In this document: positions 51,184 to 59,878 of the stretch, piece after piece | How the letters are laid out: every line of letters starts with the position of its first letter | Numbering within the stretch: the stretch's first letter is position 1 | Source of the DNA: an uncultured Hyphomonas sp. | GTDB lineage: Bacteria; Pseudomonadota; Alphaproteobacteria; Caulobacterales; Hyphomonadaceae | Assembly: GCF_963675305.1 (NCBI RefSeq) | Contig: NZ_OY776147.1 | Span: forward strand, 1,612,001-1,676,000 | DNA length: 64,000 nucleotides | Direction: 5' to 3' | Notes under the pieces: model-generated | Told to the model about the DNA's origin: nothing | What the model saw: the letters and a program-made list of their open reading frames with translations, nothing else | Databases searched by the model: none | Position numbers and translations under genes: made by a program

Positions 51184-53460
51184 ATGACCGATAAGACTGA
51201 GATCCTCGACCATCTTACAGCCGAGCAGGATGAAGCTGCCGGCCTCGAACACGGCATCAAGGCAGACGAGTGGGAACGCCTCGTCACGCGCCTGAACCGT
51301 AAGCCCAATCTGGTTGAATTGGGCATCTACTCGGTGATGTGGTCGGAGCACTGCTCCTACAAATCGTCCCGTCGACACCTGTCCAAATTCCCGACGAAAA
51401 ACGACAGGGTTATTCAGGGACCGGGCGAGAATGCGGGCGTGATCGACATCGGTGACGGACAGGCCGCCATCTTCAAGATGGAGAGCCACAACCACCCGTC
51501 CTATATCGAGCCCTATCAGGGTGCAGCGACCGGCGTTGGCGGCATTCTGCGCGATGTCTTCACAATGGGCGCGCGGCCGATCGCGCTGGTAAATGCGCTG
51601 CGCTTTGGCTCGCCTGACCATCCGAAGACCCGCAGCCTTGTGGCTGGTGTTGTCGCCGGCATCGGCGGATACGGCAACTGCGTCGGCGTGCCGACCGTGG
51701 CTGGCGAAACCCAGTTCGATGAAGGCTACAACGGAAACATCCTCGTCAATGCGATGGCCGTCGGGCTGGCGGATCAGGACAAGATTTTCTATGCCCGTGG
51801 CGCGACTCCCGGCAATCCGATCTTCTATGTCGGCTCCAAAACCGGCCGCGACGGCATCCATGGCGCCACAATGGCGTCGGCCGAATTCTCTGAAGGCGAT
51901 GAAGAGAAGCGCCCTACCGTCCAGGTCGGCGATCCGTTCACAGAGAAACTGCTGATCGAAGCCTGCCTTGAGCTGATGGCAACGGACGCCATCCAGGCCA
52001 TTCAGGACATGGGCGCAGCCGGCCTCACCTCCTCCTCCGTCGAGATGGCAGCATCCGGCGGCGAGAATGGCGAAGGCATCGGCGTGGTCATGGACCTCGA
52101 CAAGGTGCCTCAGCGTGAGGAAGGCATGACAGCCTACGAGATCATGCTGTCGGAGAGCCAGGAGCGCATGCTGATGGTGCTCTATCCCGACAAGATCGAT
52201 GTCGCGAAAGCAGTGTTCGACAAGTATGATCTCTCCGCAGAAGTCATTGGCCACACAACTGATACGGGCCACCTTGTGCTGACGCAGTTTGGCGAAACGG
52301 TCTGCGACATTCCAGTCGCCCCACTTGCCGAAGATGCCCCGAACTATGATCGCCCCTGGAATGAGCCGCCCAAGCGCGCACCGCTGGATGTTTCAAAATA
52401 TCCGGAACCGGCGGATTATGGTGAGGTGCTGGTCAAGCTGATGTCCTGCCCCGACATGGCGTCCAAACGCTGGGTCTGGGAACAATATGACCGCCACGTG
52501 ATGGGTGACACGATCGACTCTTCCCAATCCGGTGGCGATGCGGCGATAGTCCGTATACATGAGACAAACAAGGCCCTGGCCATCTGTTCGGATTGCAATC
52601 CGCACTATGTGGCGGCGGATCCTTATGAAGGCGGCAAGGCTATCGTGGCAGAAGCATATCGCAACCTGTCTGCCGTCGGGGCAACGCCGATTGCGATCAC
52701 GGACAATCTCAATTTCGGTAACCCGGAAAAACCGAACACGATGGGTTACATCGTGAAGGCAATCGAAGGCATGGCGGAAGCCTGCCGCGAACTCGACTTC
52801 CCGGTCGTCTCCGGCAATGTGTCGCTCTACAATGAGACCGACGGCGTTGCGATTCCGCCGACACCTGTAGTTGGCGGCGTTGGCCTGATCGAAGATCTGT
52901 CGAAAACAGCTACCCTCAAAGGCGCGCAACCCGGCGATACGCTTTACGTCATCGGCGAGACCAAGGGCGCCCTTGGCGCTTCACTGTATGCGCGTGTCGT
53001 CCTGGGCCTTAAAGGCGAAGATGCCGGCGCACCTCCGCCTGTAGATCTGGCCGAAGAAGTTCGCATTGGCGGGTTTGTACGGAGCCTGATCCAGCGAGGG
53101 CTCGTCAACGCCGTCCACGATGTCAGCGACGGGGGCATTGCCTGCGCCGCTACTGAAATGGCCATGGCTTCAGCCTGCGGTGTGACGCTGGTGCCGGACC
53201 GCGAACCAGAGACCGAGTGCGCCGAACCCGGCCTGTTTGGCGAAGATCAGGGCCGCTACCTGATCGCCGCGAATGAAGACCAGGTCCGCGAATGGCAATC
53301 GCAGGGCTTCCTGCCGACCGCGCTGGGCAAGTTCGGCGGCGACAGTGTCGTCCTCAGAACGGGTCTTGGCCAGGACGGCGCGGAATTCTCGGTACCCCTC
53401 TCCAGGCTCCGTGAAGCCCATGAGGGCTGGCTGCCAGCCTATATGAACTCTGTCGACTAA
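51184..53460 (+). CDS. purL: Phosphoribosylformylglycinamidine synthase subunit PurL
   Basis: This 758-residue small-type PurL, which needs PurQ and PurS, converts FGAR to FGAM in purine synthesis. Motifs are NLVELGIYSVMWSEHCSYKSSR, IFKMESHNHPSYIEPYQGAATGVGGILRD, QDMGAAGLTSSSVEMA and the second half-domain repeat (ITDNLNFGNPEKP, VVSGNVSLYNET). The start has only a weak ribosome site. It converges on an M28 peptidase gene with a 128-bp gap that contains a palindrome. Confidence 0.96.
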   Translation: MTDKTEILDHLTAEQDEAAGLEHGIKADEWERLVTRLNRKPNLVELGIYSVMWSEHCSYKSSRRHLSKFPTKNDRVIQGPGENAGVIDIGDGQAAIFKMESHNHPSYIEPYQGAATGVGGILRDVFTMGARPIALVNALRFGSPDHPKTRSLVAGVVAGIGGYGNCVGVPTVAGETQFDEGYNGNILVNAMAVGLADQDKIFYARGATPGNPIFYVGSKTGRDGIHGATMASAEFSEGDEEKRPTVQVGDPFTEKLLIEACLELMATDAIQAIQDMGAAGLTSSSVEMAASGGENGEGIGVVMDLDKVPQREEGMTAYEIMLSESQERMLMVLYPDKIDVAKAVFDKYDLSAEVIGHTTDTGHLVLTQFGETVCDIPVAPLAEDAPNYDRPWNEPPKRAPLDVSKYPEPADYGEVLVKLMSCPDMASKRWVWEQYDRHVMGDTIDSSQSGGDAAIVRIHETNKALAICSDCNPHYVAADPYEGGKAIVAEAYRNLSAVGATPIAITDNLNFGNPEKPNTMGYIVKAIEGMAEACRELDFPVVSGNVSLYNETDGVAIPPTPVVGGVGLIEDLSKTATLKGAQPGDTLYVIGETKGALGASLYARVVLGLKGEDAGAPPPVDLAEEVRIGGFVRSLIQRGLVNAVHDVSDGGIACAATEMAMASACGVTLVPDREPETECAEPGLFGEDQGRYLIAANEDQVREWQSQGFLPTALGKFGGDSVVLRTGLGQDGAEFSVPLSRLREAHEGWLPAYMNSVD

Positions 53461-53588
53461 ACGCTCCGCCCCCACCGATCTCATCGGAGAGGTGGCAGCA
53501 TTTTAGTTCAGCCCGGGCGCGGCTCAGGCATGTGTACGCTCTGTACACTGATTTATATCGTGGACCCAATGGCCGAGTCCTGATACTT
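53461..53588. other. Convergent gap with orphan palindrome GTGTAC-N5-GTACAC
   Basis: Between convergent stops lies a perfect dyad GTGTAC-GCTCT-GTACAC at 53532-53548, a form usual for TetR-type operators, followed by AT-rich TTTATAT. No obvious gene follows or precedes it; a 17-codon frame starting inside it is not convincing. No hairpin with a U-tract is present. Confidence 0.4.
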
Positions 53589-54608
53589 CTACTCCGCGGG
53601 AGAGGTCTCTTCCATCGGCCGCGCAGCCGTGTCGAGTTCATCCAGCGACTGGTCTGCCGCTATGGCGGCCTTGATCAGCGTCTCTGCTGAACGGACGAAG
53701 AAATCAATCGGGATCGCATCATAATCATCCGTCGGCATATGATAGTCCGGATGATCTTCGACGCCGAAATAAATGAATGGAATGCCGGCATCATGGAATG
53801 CCACCTGGTCCGACAAATTCGTCCAGTCGTCTGGTCCCTGCTCTGGCCGGTCATGGCCCATCAATAATGTCACCGGTGCTTCGGCGGCGATGCTTTCGAC
53901 AAACGGCACCAGCCCCGGATAATGATAGGTACCTGACGCATAAAGCTCATCCTTGTCAGACCGGCTTACCATGTCGAAATTCAGGTTCAGTGCAATACGG
54001 GACAGGTCTACCTCCCCAGACCGGACCAGGGCGCGCGCGCCCAACTGTCCCGGTTCTTCTCCGTCGACGAGGGCGAAGAGAATGTCATGCTGCGGCTTGT
54101 GCTGGCTGAACCAGTCCGCCACGGCAATCAGCGCCGCTACACCGGAGGCGTTGTCGTCCGCTCCGTTGTAAATTTCGCCATCCACAATTCCGAGATGATC
54201 GTAGTGGGCCGAAATCACCAGCATCTTGCCGCCGGGATTTTGGCCCTCGATAAGCCCCAGAAGGTTCACACCCTGTATCGGCTCGTCACTCTCGGAATCA
54301 GGGAGCGGCAGGACCGTGAAAGGATGTTCGTAGGAATTTCCGATTTTCGTCAGGTTAAGCGTTTCAAATCGCTTGCGCAGAAAGCCTTTCGCGGCCTCAT
54401 TGCCAGGCGTGCCGATGCGGCGGCCTTCCAACGCATCATTCGACAGGAGTTCTGTAAGGTGCAGCAATTCTCCCGCATCGAGATAATCGGATTGTGGGAG
54501 CGCGACAGTCTGCGTTGGAGGATGTTTGGGTGTGTTCAGGTACCAGACCAGCCCGAATGCCAGGAACGCCAACAGTCCCGCCGCAATTGTCCAGACATGT
54601 TTTCTCAT
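53589..54608 (-). CDS. M28 family zinc aminopeptidase
   Basis: This 339-residue protein has an N-terminal signal-anchor (WTIAAGLLAFLAFGLVWYL) and would sit in the periplasm. The two-zinc M28 site is complete: His/Asp in ISAHYDHLG, Asp in NGADDNASGVAAL, catalytic Glu in LVDGEEPGQLGA, Asp in LNFDMVSRS and His in YHMPTDDYD. It removes N-terminal residues from peptides; the closest relatives include glutaminyl-cyclase-like and leucine aminopeptidases. It is inserted between purL and bolA, which are often neighbours. Confidence 0.9.
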   Translation of the reverse strand: MRKHVWTIAAGLLAFLAFGLVWYLNTPKHPPTQTVALPQSDYLDAGELLHLTELLSNDALEGRRIGTPGNEAAKGFLRKRFETLNLTKIGNSYEHPFTVLPLPDSESDEPIQGVNLLGLIEGQNPGGKMLVISAHYDHLGIVDGEIYNGADDNASGVAALIAVADWFSQHKPQHDILFALVDGEEPGQLGARALVRSGEVDLSRIALNLNFDMVSRSDKDELYASGTYHYPGLVPFVESIAAEAPVTLLMGHDRPEQGPDDWTNLSDQVAFHDAGIPFIYFGVEDHPDYHMPTDDYDAIPIDFFVRSAETLIKAAIAADQSLDELDTAARPMEETSPAE

Positions 54609-54734
54609 TGAGGGCTCCGCAGAATCTGAAGCAGGACGCTAGAAGCGGCGTCAAGCCGGTGCAAGGCTTCCAGTGTCACGCTTGACGGGTGTGCCTCAGC
54701 AGCCCAAGTGAACCCGGATTGTGAGGAGAACCCC

Positions 54735-54965
54735 ATGGGCATGTCGCGCGAAATTCTGATGGAGCACCTGACGGAAGCCTTCCCTGAGGCCGAAATCATT
54801 CTCACCGATCTCGCAGGCGACAATGACCACTGGCAGGCAGAGATCGTCAGCCCGCAATTCGCAGGCATTCCGCGCGTGAAACAGCATCAGATGGTCTATG
54901 CGGCGCTGAAGGGAAAGATGGGCGGCGAGCTGCATGCGCTTGCGCTGAAAACCCGCGCGCCCTGA
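54735..54965 (+). CDS. bolA: BolA/IbaG family iron-sulfur-related protein
   Basis: This 76-residue protein has the BolA fold. FPEAEIILTDLAGDNDHWQAEIVSPQFAG and the conserved RVKQHQMVYAAL with the His that ligates a [2Fe-2S] cluster with monothiol glutaredoxin are present. I start at ATG 54735 (GGAG upstream); a second ATG at 54741 is possible. The Grx4-type gene lies 2 kb downstream on the same strand, separated by an M2 peptidase gene; in related genomes bolA and grxD are adjacent. Confidence 0.92.
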   Translation: MGMSREILMEHLTEAFPEAEIILTDLAGDNDHWQAEIVSPQFAGIPRVKQHQMVYAALKGKMGGELHALALKTRAP

Positions 54966-55031
54966 CACAGCCTGAAGATTGACCTTACGAAGGGTTCACG
55001 GTCTTCTCCGCCTAAATTGAGGAGATCGTCC

Positions 55032-56888
55032 ATGAAAAGAATCACCCTTTCCGCCAGTCTCGTTGCGCTGTGTGCGGCGATGACGTCCTGCGCAGCTGCC
55101 ACGACGCCGGAAACAGAAGAAACCATCGTCACAGCGCCTGAGGTCGATGAAGAGGCAGCCGAAATCGCCGAAGCGACAGCCTTCGTCGCCCGCGCTGAAG
55201 CCGAACTGGCCGCCCTCAGCAAGGTCACGGCGCTCGCCTACTGGGCAAACGAGACAAATATCACTGACGAGACCGATGCCGCCGCCGCCGAAGCTGGCGC
55301 GAAGATGACGAAACTCGCGGTGTCTCTCGCCAATGAGTCCAAGAAATACGATGTCGACATCATGCCCTATGATGTCGCCCGCAAGATCCGCATCCTACGC
55401 AGCGGCATCACAATTCCCGCCCCGTCCCGCGAAGGCGCAGCCGAAGAGCTGTCCGCGATCACAACCGATCTCAGCTCCACCTATGGCAAGGGGAAGTTCG
55501 AATACAAAGGCGAGATGATCAATCTGGATCAGGCGTCCACGATTATCGAAACCTCCCGCGACCCGGAAGAGCTGAAAGCCGTCTGGGAAGGCTGGCGCAC
55601 GGTCTCGCCGCCGATGAAGGACAATTACGCCAAGATGGTGGAGCTCGCCAATGAAGGCGCTCAGGAGCTCGGCTACCCAACTCTGGATAAGATGTGGCTG
55701 TCCAATTACGACATGCCGCCCGAAGAGATGGAGGCAGAAGTCCAGCGCCTCTGGAGCCAGGTGGAACCGCTCTACAAGGATCTGCACTGCTACGCCCGGA
55801 CCAAGCTGAACGCGCAATATGGCGACGACGTGCAGCCTGCGACCGGTCCGATCCGGGCCGACCTACTTGGCAATATGTGGGCCCAGCAATGGTCTTCCAT
55901 CTATGACATCGTGAAGCCGGACACTGCGCCCGTCAGCTACGATCTGACGACGCGGCTCAATGAAAAGGGCTACACCCCGATCAAGATGGTCGAGACCGGC
56001 GAAGGCTTCTTCACATCTCTCGGACTTGAGCCGCTGCCGGAAACCTTCTGGGAGCGCTCCATGATCGTGCGCCCGGAAGGCAAGGAAGTGGTTTGCCACG
56101 CCTCCGCCTGGGATCTGGATGACGAAGAAGATGTGCGCATCAAAATGTGTACCGAGGTGAATTCGGAAGACTTCTTCACGGTCCACCACGAGCTTGGCCA
56201 CAATTTCTACCAGCGCGCCTACAAGGATCAGCCTTACCTCTACAAGAACGGCGCCCATGACGGCTTCCACGAGGCGATCGGGGATTTCATCGCCCTGTCG
56301 ATCACGCCGGAATACCTGGAGCAGATCGGTCTGATCACCGAAGAGGAAAAGCCGGGCCCGGATGCCGATACGGCGCTCCTGATGCAGACCGCGCTCGACA
56401 AGATCGCCTTCCTGCCATTCGCCCTGACGGTCGACAGCTGGCGCTGGGACGTCCTGAACGGCACCACACCGCCGGAAGACTACAATAAGGCCTGGTGGGA
56501 CCTGCGCCTGAAAAACCAGGGGATCGTACCGCCCGCGCCGCGCCCGGCCGATGCCTTCGACCCCGGCGCCAAGTATCACATCCCGGGCAACACGCCTTAC
56601 CTGCGCTATTTCCTGTCCTTTGTGATGCAGTTCCAGTTCCACAAGGCGGCCTGTGAGCAGGCCGGCTGGGAAGGCCCGCTGCACCGCTGCTCGATCTACG
56701 GCAACAAGGAAGTCGGCGAGCGTTTCAACGAGATGCTTGAGGCTGGCATGTCCCGTCCATGGCCGGAAACGCTGGAGAAATTCACGGGCACCCGTGAAAT
56801 GGACGCCAGCGCCATGGTCGAATATTTCGAACCCCTGACCGAGTATCTGGACGAGCAGAATGAGGGCCAGTCCTGCGGTTGGGACTAG
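55032..56888 (+). CDS. M2 family (ACE-like) peptidyl-dipeptidase lipoprotein
   Basis: This 618-residue zinc peptidase is of the angiotensin-converting-enzyme family. The HExxH is H386-E387-L-G-H390, and the third ligand is E414 in FHEAIGDF. The N-terminus looks like a lipoprotein signal ending MTSC (Cys about 20), so it is probably outer- or inner-membrane anchored in the periplasm. GAGGAG lies just before ATG. Bacterial M2 enzymes release dipeptides from C-termini; the substrate here is unknown. It interrupts the bolA-grxD pair. A weak GC hairpin follows. Confidence 0.93.
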   Translation: MKRITLSASLVALCAAMTSCAAATTPETEETIVTAPEVDEEAAEIAEATAFVARAEAELAALSKVTALAYWANETNITDETDAAAAEAGAKMTKLAVSLANESKKYDVDIMPYDVARKIRILRSGITIPAPSREGAAEELSAITTDLSSTYGKGKFEYKGEMINLDQASTIIETSRDPEELKAVWEGWRTVSPPMKDNYAKMVELANEGAQELGYPTLDKMWLSNYDMPPEEMEAEVQRLWSQVEPLYKDLHCYARTKLNAQYGDDVQPATGPIRADLLGNMWAQQWSSIYDIVKPDTAPVSYDLTTRLNEKGYTPIKMVETGEGFFTSLGLEPLPETFWERSMIVRPEGKEVVCHASAWDLDDEEDVRIKMCTEVNSEDFFTVHHELGHNFYQRAYKDQPYLYKNGAHDGFHEAIGDFIALSITPEYLEQIGLITEEEKPGPDADTALLMQTALDKIAFLPFALTVDSWRWDVLNGTTPPEDYNKAWWDLRLKNQGIVPPAPRPADAFDPGAKYHIPGNTPYLRYFLSFVMQFQFHKAACEQAGWEGPLHRCSIYGNKEVGERFNEMLEAGMSRPWPETLEKFTGTREMDASAMVEYFEPLTEYLDEQNEGQSCGWD

Positions 56889-56907
56889 GCGTCGCCTGTA
56901 CAGGATG

Positions 56908-56932
56908 GGGGCGGCCTGCTTGACGCCGCCCC
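56908..56932 (+). terminator. GC hairpin after the M2 peptidase gene
   Basis: GGGGCGGC / GCCGCCCC (56908-56915, 56925-56932) with a 9-nt loop, then TTAT. The U-tract is poor, and GGCGTC at 56888 can compete with GACGCC inside the loop. A weak terminator or attenuator before grxD. Confidence 0.45.
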
Positions 56933-56971
56933 TTATCCACCACACATCACGGGAAATCCGGAGATATCACC

Positions 56972-57310
56972 ATGACCGACCAAGCCACGCTCGACGCCAT
57001 CAAGACGGCTGTAGAAAGCAATGACGTTGTCCTTTTCATGAAAGGCACACCGACCTTCCCGCAGTGCGGCTTCTCATCCGTTGTGGTGCAGGTGCTGGAC
57101 TATCTGGGCGTTGAGTATGTCGCGACAAATGTTCTGGAGAACCAGGCCGTCCGCGAAGGCATCAAGGTCTATTCGGAATGGCCGACTATCCCTCAGCTAT
57201 ACGTGAAGGGTGAGTTCGTCGGCGGCTGCGACATCATCAAGGAGATGTTCGAAAGCGGCGAACTGCGTGATTTCCTGAAGGAAAAAGGTATCGAGCTGGA
57301 AGACGCCTGA
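56972..57310 (+). CDS. grxD: Monothiol glutaredoxin, Grx4 family
   Basis: This 112-residue protein has the CGFS active site (32-35, PTFPQCGFSS), and with BolA forms [2Fe-2S]-bridged complexes for iron-sulfur delivery. The glutathione-binding pieces WPTIPQLYVKGEFVGGCDI are intact. ATCCGGAGATATCACC gives a good ribosome site. It converges on a membrane protein gene with a 4-bp gap. Confidence 0.96.
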   Translation: MTDQATLDAIKTAVESNDVVLFMKGTPTFPQCGFSSVVVQVLDYLGVEYVATNVLENQAVREGIKVYSEWPTIPQLYVKGEFVGGCDIIKEMFESGELRDFLKEKGIELEDA

Positions 57311-57314
57311 TACC

Positions 57315-57719
57315 TCACGCGAAGAAATACAGCGCGACCAGGATCAGGATCGGCACCAGAGACATGCCGAACAAATTGCGCGTGAAGGCGTAAGTGCCGA
57401 TCCATTTGTCGATTTCCGCATCACCGCTCTCCGCTGTTCGCGTGACCATCTCGACATTGTCGCCCTTGATGACGGTATCGTCAGACAGGATGTATTTCTG
57501 AAGCGATCCTTCCAGCAGCAGCGCCCCGAAATAGAAAAGACCGCTGAAGCTGATACTGGCGAACGCAAAGGCCATCACGATCGGCGCGACTTCCGGCTTT
57601 CGGAACTGCCCCATCAGCCAGAGCGACAGGATCAGGACGCCCGCCCCGACAATCAGCGAGGCGATTTGGATGATCCTGAGGCGCCTGAAATTCGGCTTGG
57701 AATCCGAGTTATCAGCCAT
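57315..57719 (-). CDS. Hypothetical three-helix membrane protein
   Basis: The product has 134 residues from ATG 57719 (GGGAGGA upstream). I predict three membrane segments: IASLIVGAGVLILSLWL (about 18-36), IVMAFAFASISFSGLFYFGALLL (about 46-69) and LFGMSLVPILILVALYFFA at the C-terminus. A polar loop of about 45 residues (KYILSDDTVIKGDNVEMVTRTAESGDAEID) separates the last two. I do not recognise the family. It is divergent from rimO. Confidence 0.72.
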   Translation of the reverse strand: MADNSDSKPNFRRLRIIQIASLIVGAGVLILSLWLMGQFRKPEVAPIVMAFAFASISFSGLFYFGALLLEGSLQKYILSDDTVIKGDNVEMVTRTAESGDAEIDKWIGTYAFTRNLFGMSLVPILILVALYFFA

Positions 57720-57772
57720 GCGGTGCGTCCTCCCGCTTTCCTGTCCCACGCTTTCAATATAGCAGAGCGGGC

Positions 57773-59125
57773 ATGGACACGACCACCCGCCCCGCCCCGA
57801 TCCGCCCGACGCAGCCGAAAGTCGGCATCGTCTCGCTTGGCTGCCCGAAAGCGCTCGTTGATTCCGAGCGTATCATCACGCGCCTGCGTGCCGAAGGCTA
57901 CCAGATCGCCCCGGATTATTCCGGCGCGGACCTCGTTCTGGTGAACACCTGCGGCTTCCTCGACAGCGCCCGGGATGAGAGCCTGGAAGCCATTGGTGAA
58001 GCGATCGAAGCGAACGGCAAAGTGATCGTGACAGGGTGCCTTGGTGCCGAACCGGACGTCATCGAAAAAGCGCACCCCAAAGTGCTCGCGATCACGGGGC
58101 CACATCAGTATGAGGCGGTGATGGATGCCGTGCATACGCATCTTACCCCGCCGCACAATCCGCATCTGGATCTGGTGCCTGAGGCTGGGCTGCGCCTCAC
58201 GCCTCGCCATTACGCCTATCTGAAAATCTCCGAAGGCTGTAATAACCGCTGCAGTTTCTGTATCATCCCGAAACTCCGCGGGGACCTCGTCTCCCGTCCG
58301 ATCCACCACGTGCTGACCGAAGCGGAACAGCTTGTGAAAGCGGGCGTCAAAGAACTCCTCGTCATCAGCCAGGATACGTCCGCTTATGGTCTCGATGTCC
58401 GCTACAAGCCCGAGACCTGGCGCGGCACGGAATACGAGACCCGCTTCCTTGATCTGGCGAAGGGCCTCGGCAGCCTCGGTGTGTGGACGCGGATGCACTA
58501 TGTCTATCCCTACCCGCACGTCGACGCGGTCATCCCGATGATGGCGGAAGGGCTGATCACGCCCTATCTCGACATCCCCTTCCAGCACGCCTCGGCGAAT
58601 GTATTGAAAGCGATGAAGCGCCCGGCCAAGCAGGACAAGGTTCTGGAACGCATCCAGCAATGGCGGCGCGATGTGCCGGATCTGGCGATCCGCTCCACCT
58701 TCATTGTCGGCTTCCCGGGTGAGACCGAAGAAGACTTTGAAATCCTGCTCGACTTCATCCGCGAAGCGAAGATCGATCGCGCCGGCTGCTTCCAGTATGA
58801 GAACGTCGCTCACGCTGACAGCCGCACTTTGCCAGATCACGTGCCGGATGAAGTGAAAGAAGACCGTTGGCACCGCTTCATGCAGGTCCAGGCTGAAGTC
58901 TCAGCCGCCCGTGCGGAAGCTCAGGTCGGTACGGTTCAGGACGTGATTGTCGATGGAGCTGATGATGAAGAGCCCGGTATCATGATTGCCCGCACGAAGG
59001 CCGATGCGCCGGACGTCGACGCGGTCGTGTATCTGGACAACGCAACCCACCTCAAGGCAGGCGACATCGTGCCGGCGAATATCACCGGCGCCGACGATTA
59101 CGACCTTTACGCGACGCCGGCCTGA
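57773..59125 (+). CDS. rimO: Ribosomal protein S12 methylthiotransferase RimO
   Basis: This 450-residue radical-SAM enzyme adds a methylthio group to Asp88 of S12. The N-terminal MTTase domain (SLGCPKALVDSERI, VNTCGFLDSARDES) is followed by the radical-SAM cluster C156-x3-C160-x2-C163 (EGCNNRCSFC) and a C-terminal TRAM domain (VQDVIVDGADDEE, THLKAGDIVPANI). Its last 19 bp overlap the 3' end of the convergent DJ-1-like gene. Confidence 0.95.
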   Translation: MDTTTRPAPIRPTQPKVGIVSLGCPKALVDSERIITRLRAEGYQIAPDYSGADLVLVNTCGFLDSARDESLEAIGEAIEANGKVIVTGCLGAEPDVIEKAHPKVLAITGPHQYEAVMDAVHTHLTPPHNPHLDLVPEAGLRLTPRHYAYLKISEGCNNRCSFCIIPKLRGDLVSRPIHHVLTEAEQLVKAGVKELLVISQDTSAYGLDVRYKPETWRGTEYETRFLDLAKGLGSLGVWTRMHYVYPYPHVDAVIPMMAEGLITPYLDIPFQHASANVLKAMKRPAKQDKVLERIQQWRRDVPDLAIRSTFIVGFPGETEEDFEILLDFIREAKIDRAGCFQYENVAHADSRTLPDHVPDEVKEDRWHRFMQVQAEVSAARAEAQVGTVQDVIVDGADDEEPGIMIARTKADAPDVDAVVYLDNATHLKAGDIVPANITGADDYDLYATPA

Positions 59126-59811
59126 GCGCGCATTCGCGCGCCGGCCTCACACGCTTCGGCCCGGCGCTGATCCATCAGCTTCGCCATCATGCGGTTATAG
59201 GCTTCGAGTGTCTCCGGCTCGGCCAGTTCGGGCCGGCCTCCTGGGAATGGTGGTGCCGGGGCATATTCATAGCCCAGCGTCAGCGCTTTGGCGTACGCCC
59301 CCCCGGCGATCTCCGCCACCATGGTCAGCGCGAAATCGATCCCGGCCGTGACGCCGCCGCCTGTGAACGTGTTTCCGTCGCGCACGACCCGGCCTTCGTC
59401 CACAATCGCGCCGAATTCCGTGAGCAACTCCCGCCATGCCCAGTGGCACGCTGCGCGCTTTCCCCGCAGCAGCCCGGCGGCCCCGAGGATTAGCGACCCC
59501 GTGCAGACCGAGGTGACATATGTCGCGCCCTGCCCGAGACGGCGGACCTCAGCGACAACGGCCTCGTCCAGAGCAATCTGCGTCGCCGTCACACCGCCAG
59601 GAACACAGAGCAGATCGCATCGGTCGATTTCGGAGAGTTTCTGAGTGCGGCCAATAACGAGGTTGCCTTCAGCCACAACGTCTCCACCATCTCGGCTGGC
59701 GATCACGGTCTGCGCATCCGGTAGTCGGCAGAGGATCTGGTGTGGTCCGGTAAAGTCCAGATGAGTCATGTTATCGTAGACGGCAAATACGGTGGTGAAT
59801 GGCTGGCTCAT
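59107..59811 (-). CDS. DJ-1/PfpI family protein, isonitrile-hydratase-like
   Basis: This 234-residue class I glutamine amidotransferase-like protein has nucleophile Cys103 in VTSVCTGSLILGAAGLL, an Asp in HLDFTGP near residue 19, and the HWAWRELL and GGGVTAGIDFALTM blocks. This pattern is like isonitrile hydratase and the N-terminal domain of GlxA regulators. It is divergent from a GlxA-type regulator gene with 67 bp between, a typical regulator/target pair. The substrate is unknown. The 3' end overlaps rimO by 19 bp. Confidence 0.9.
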   Translation of the reverse strand: MSQPFTTVFAVYDNMTHLDFTGPHQILCRLPDAQTVIASRDGGDVVAEGNLVIGRTQKLSEIDRCDLLCVPGGVTATQIALDEAVVAEVRRLGQGATYVTSVCTGSLILGAAGLLRGKRAACHWAWRELLTEFGAIVDEGRVVRDGNTFTGGGVTAGIDFALTMVAEIAGGAYAKALTLGYEYAPAPPFPGGRPELAEPETLEAYNRMMAKLMDQRRAEACEAGARMRAQAGVA

Positions 59812-59878
59812 GGTCGGCCTCCTTGCTGGCCTGCTCTTTCTCGCCTAAGAGCCGTTTGGCAGAAAGGACATTGTTCCC

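Noticed and set aside
51115..52272. Open frame of 385 codons opposite the 5' half of purL
   Set aside because: Shadow of conserved purL; repetitive His/Asp/Ala composition and no known domain.
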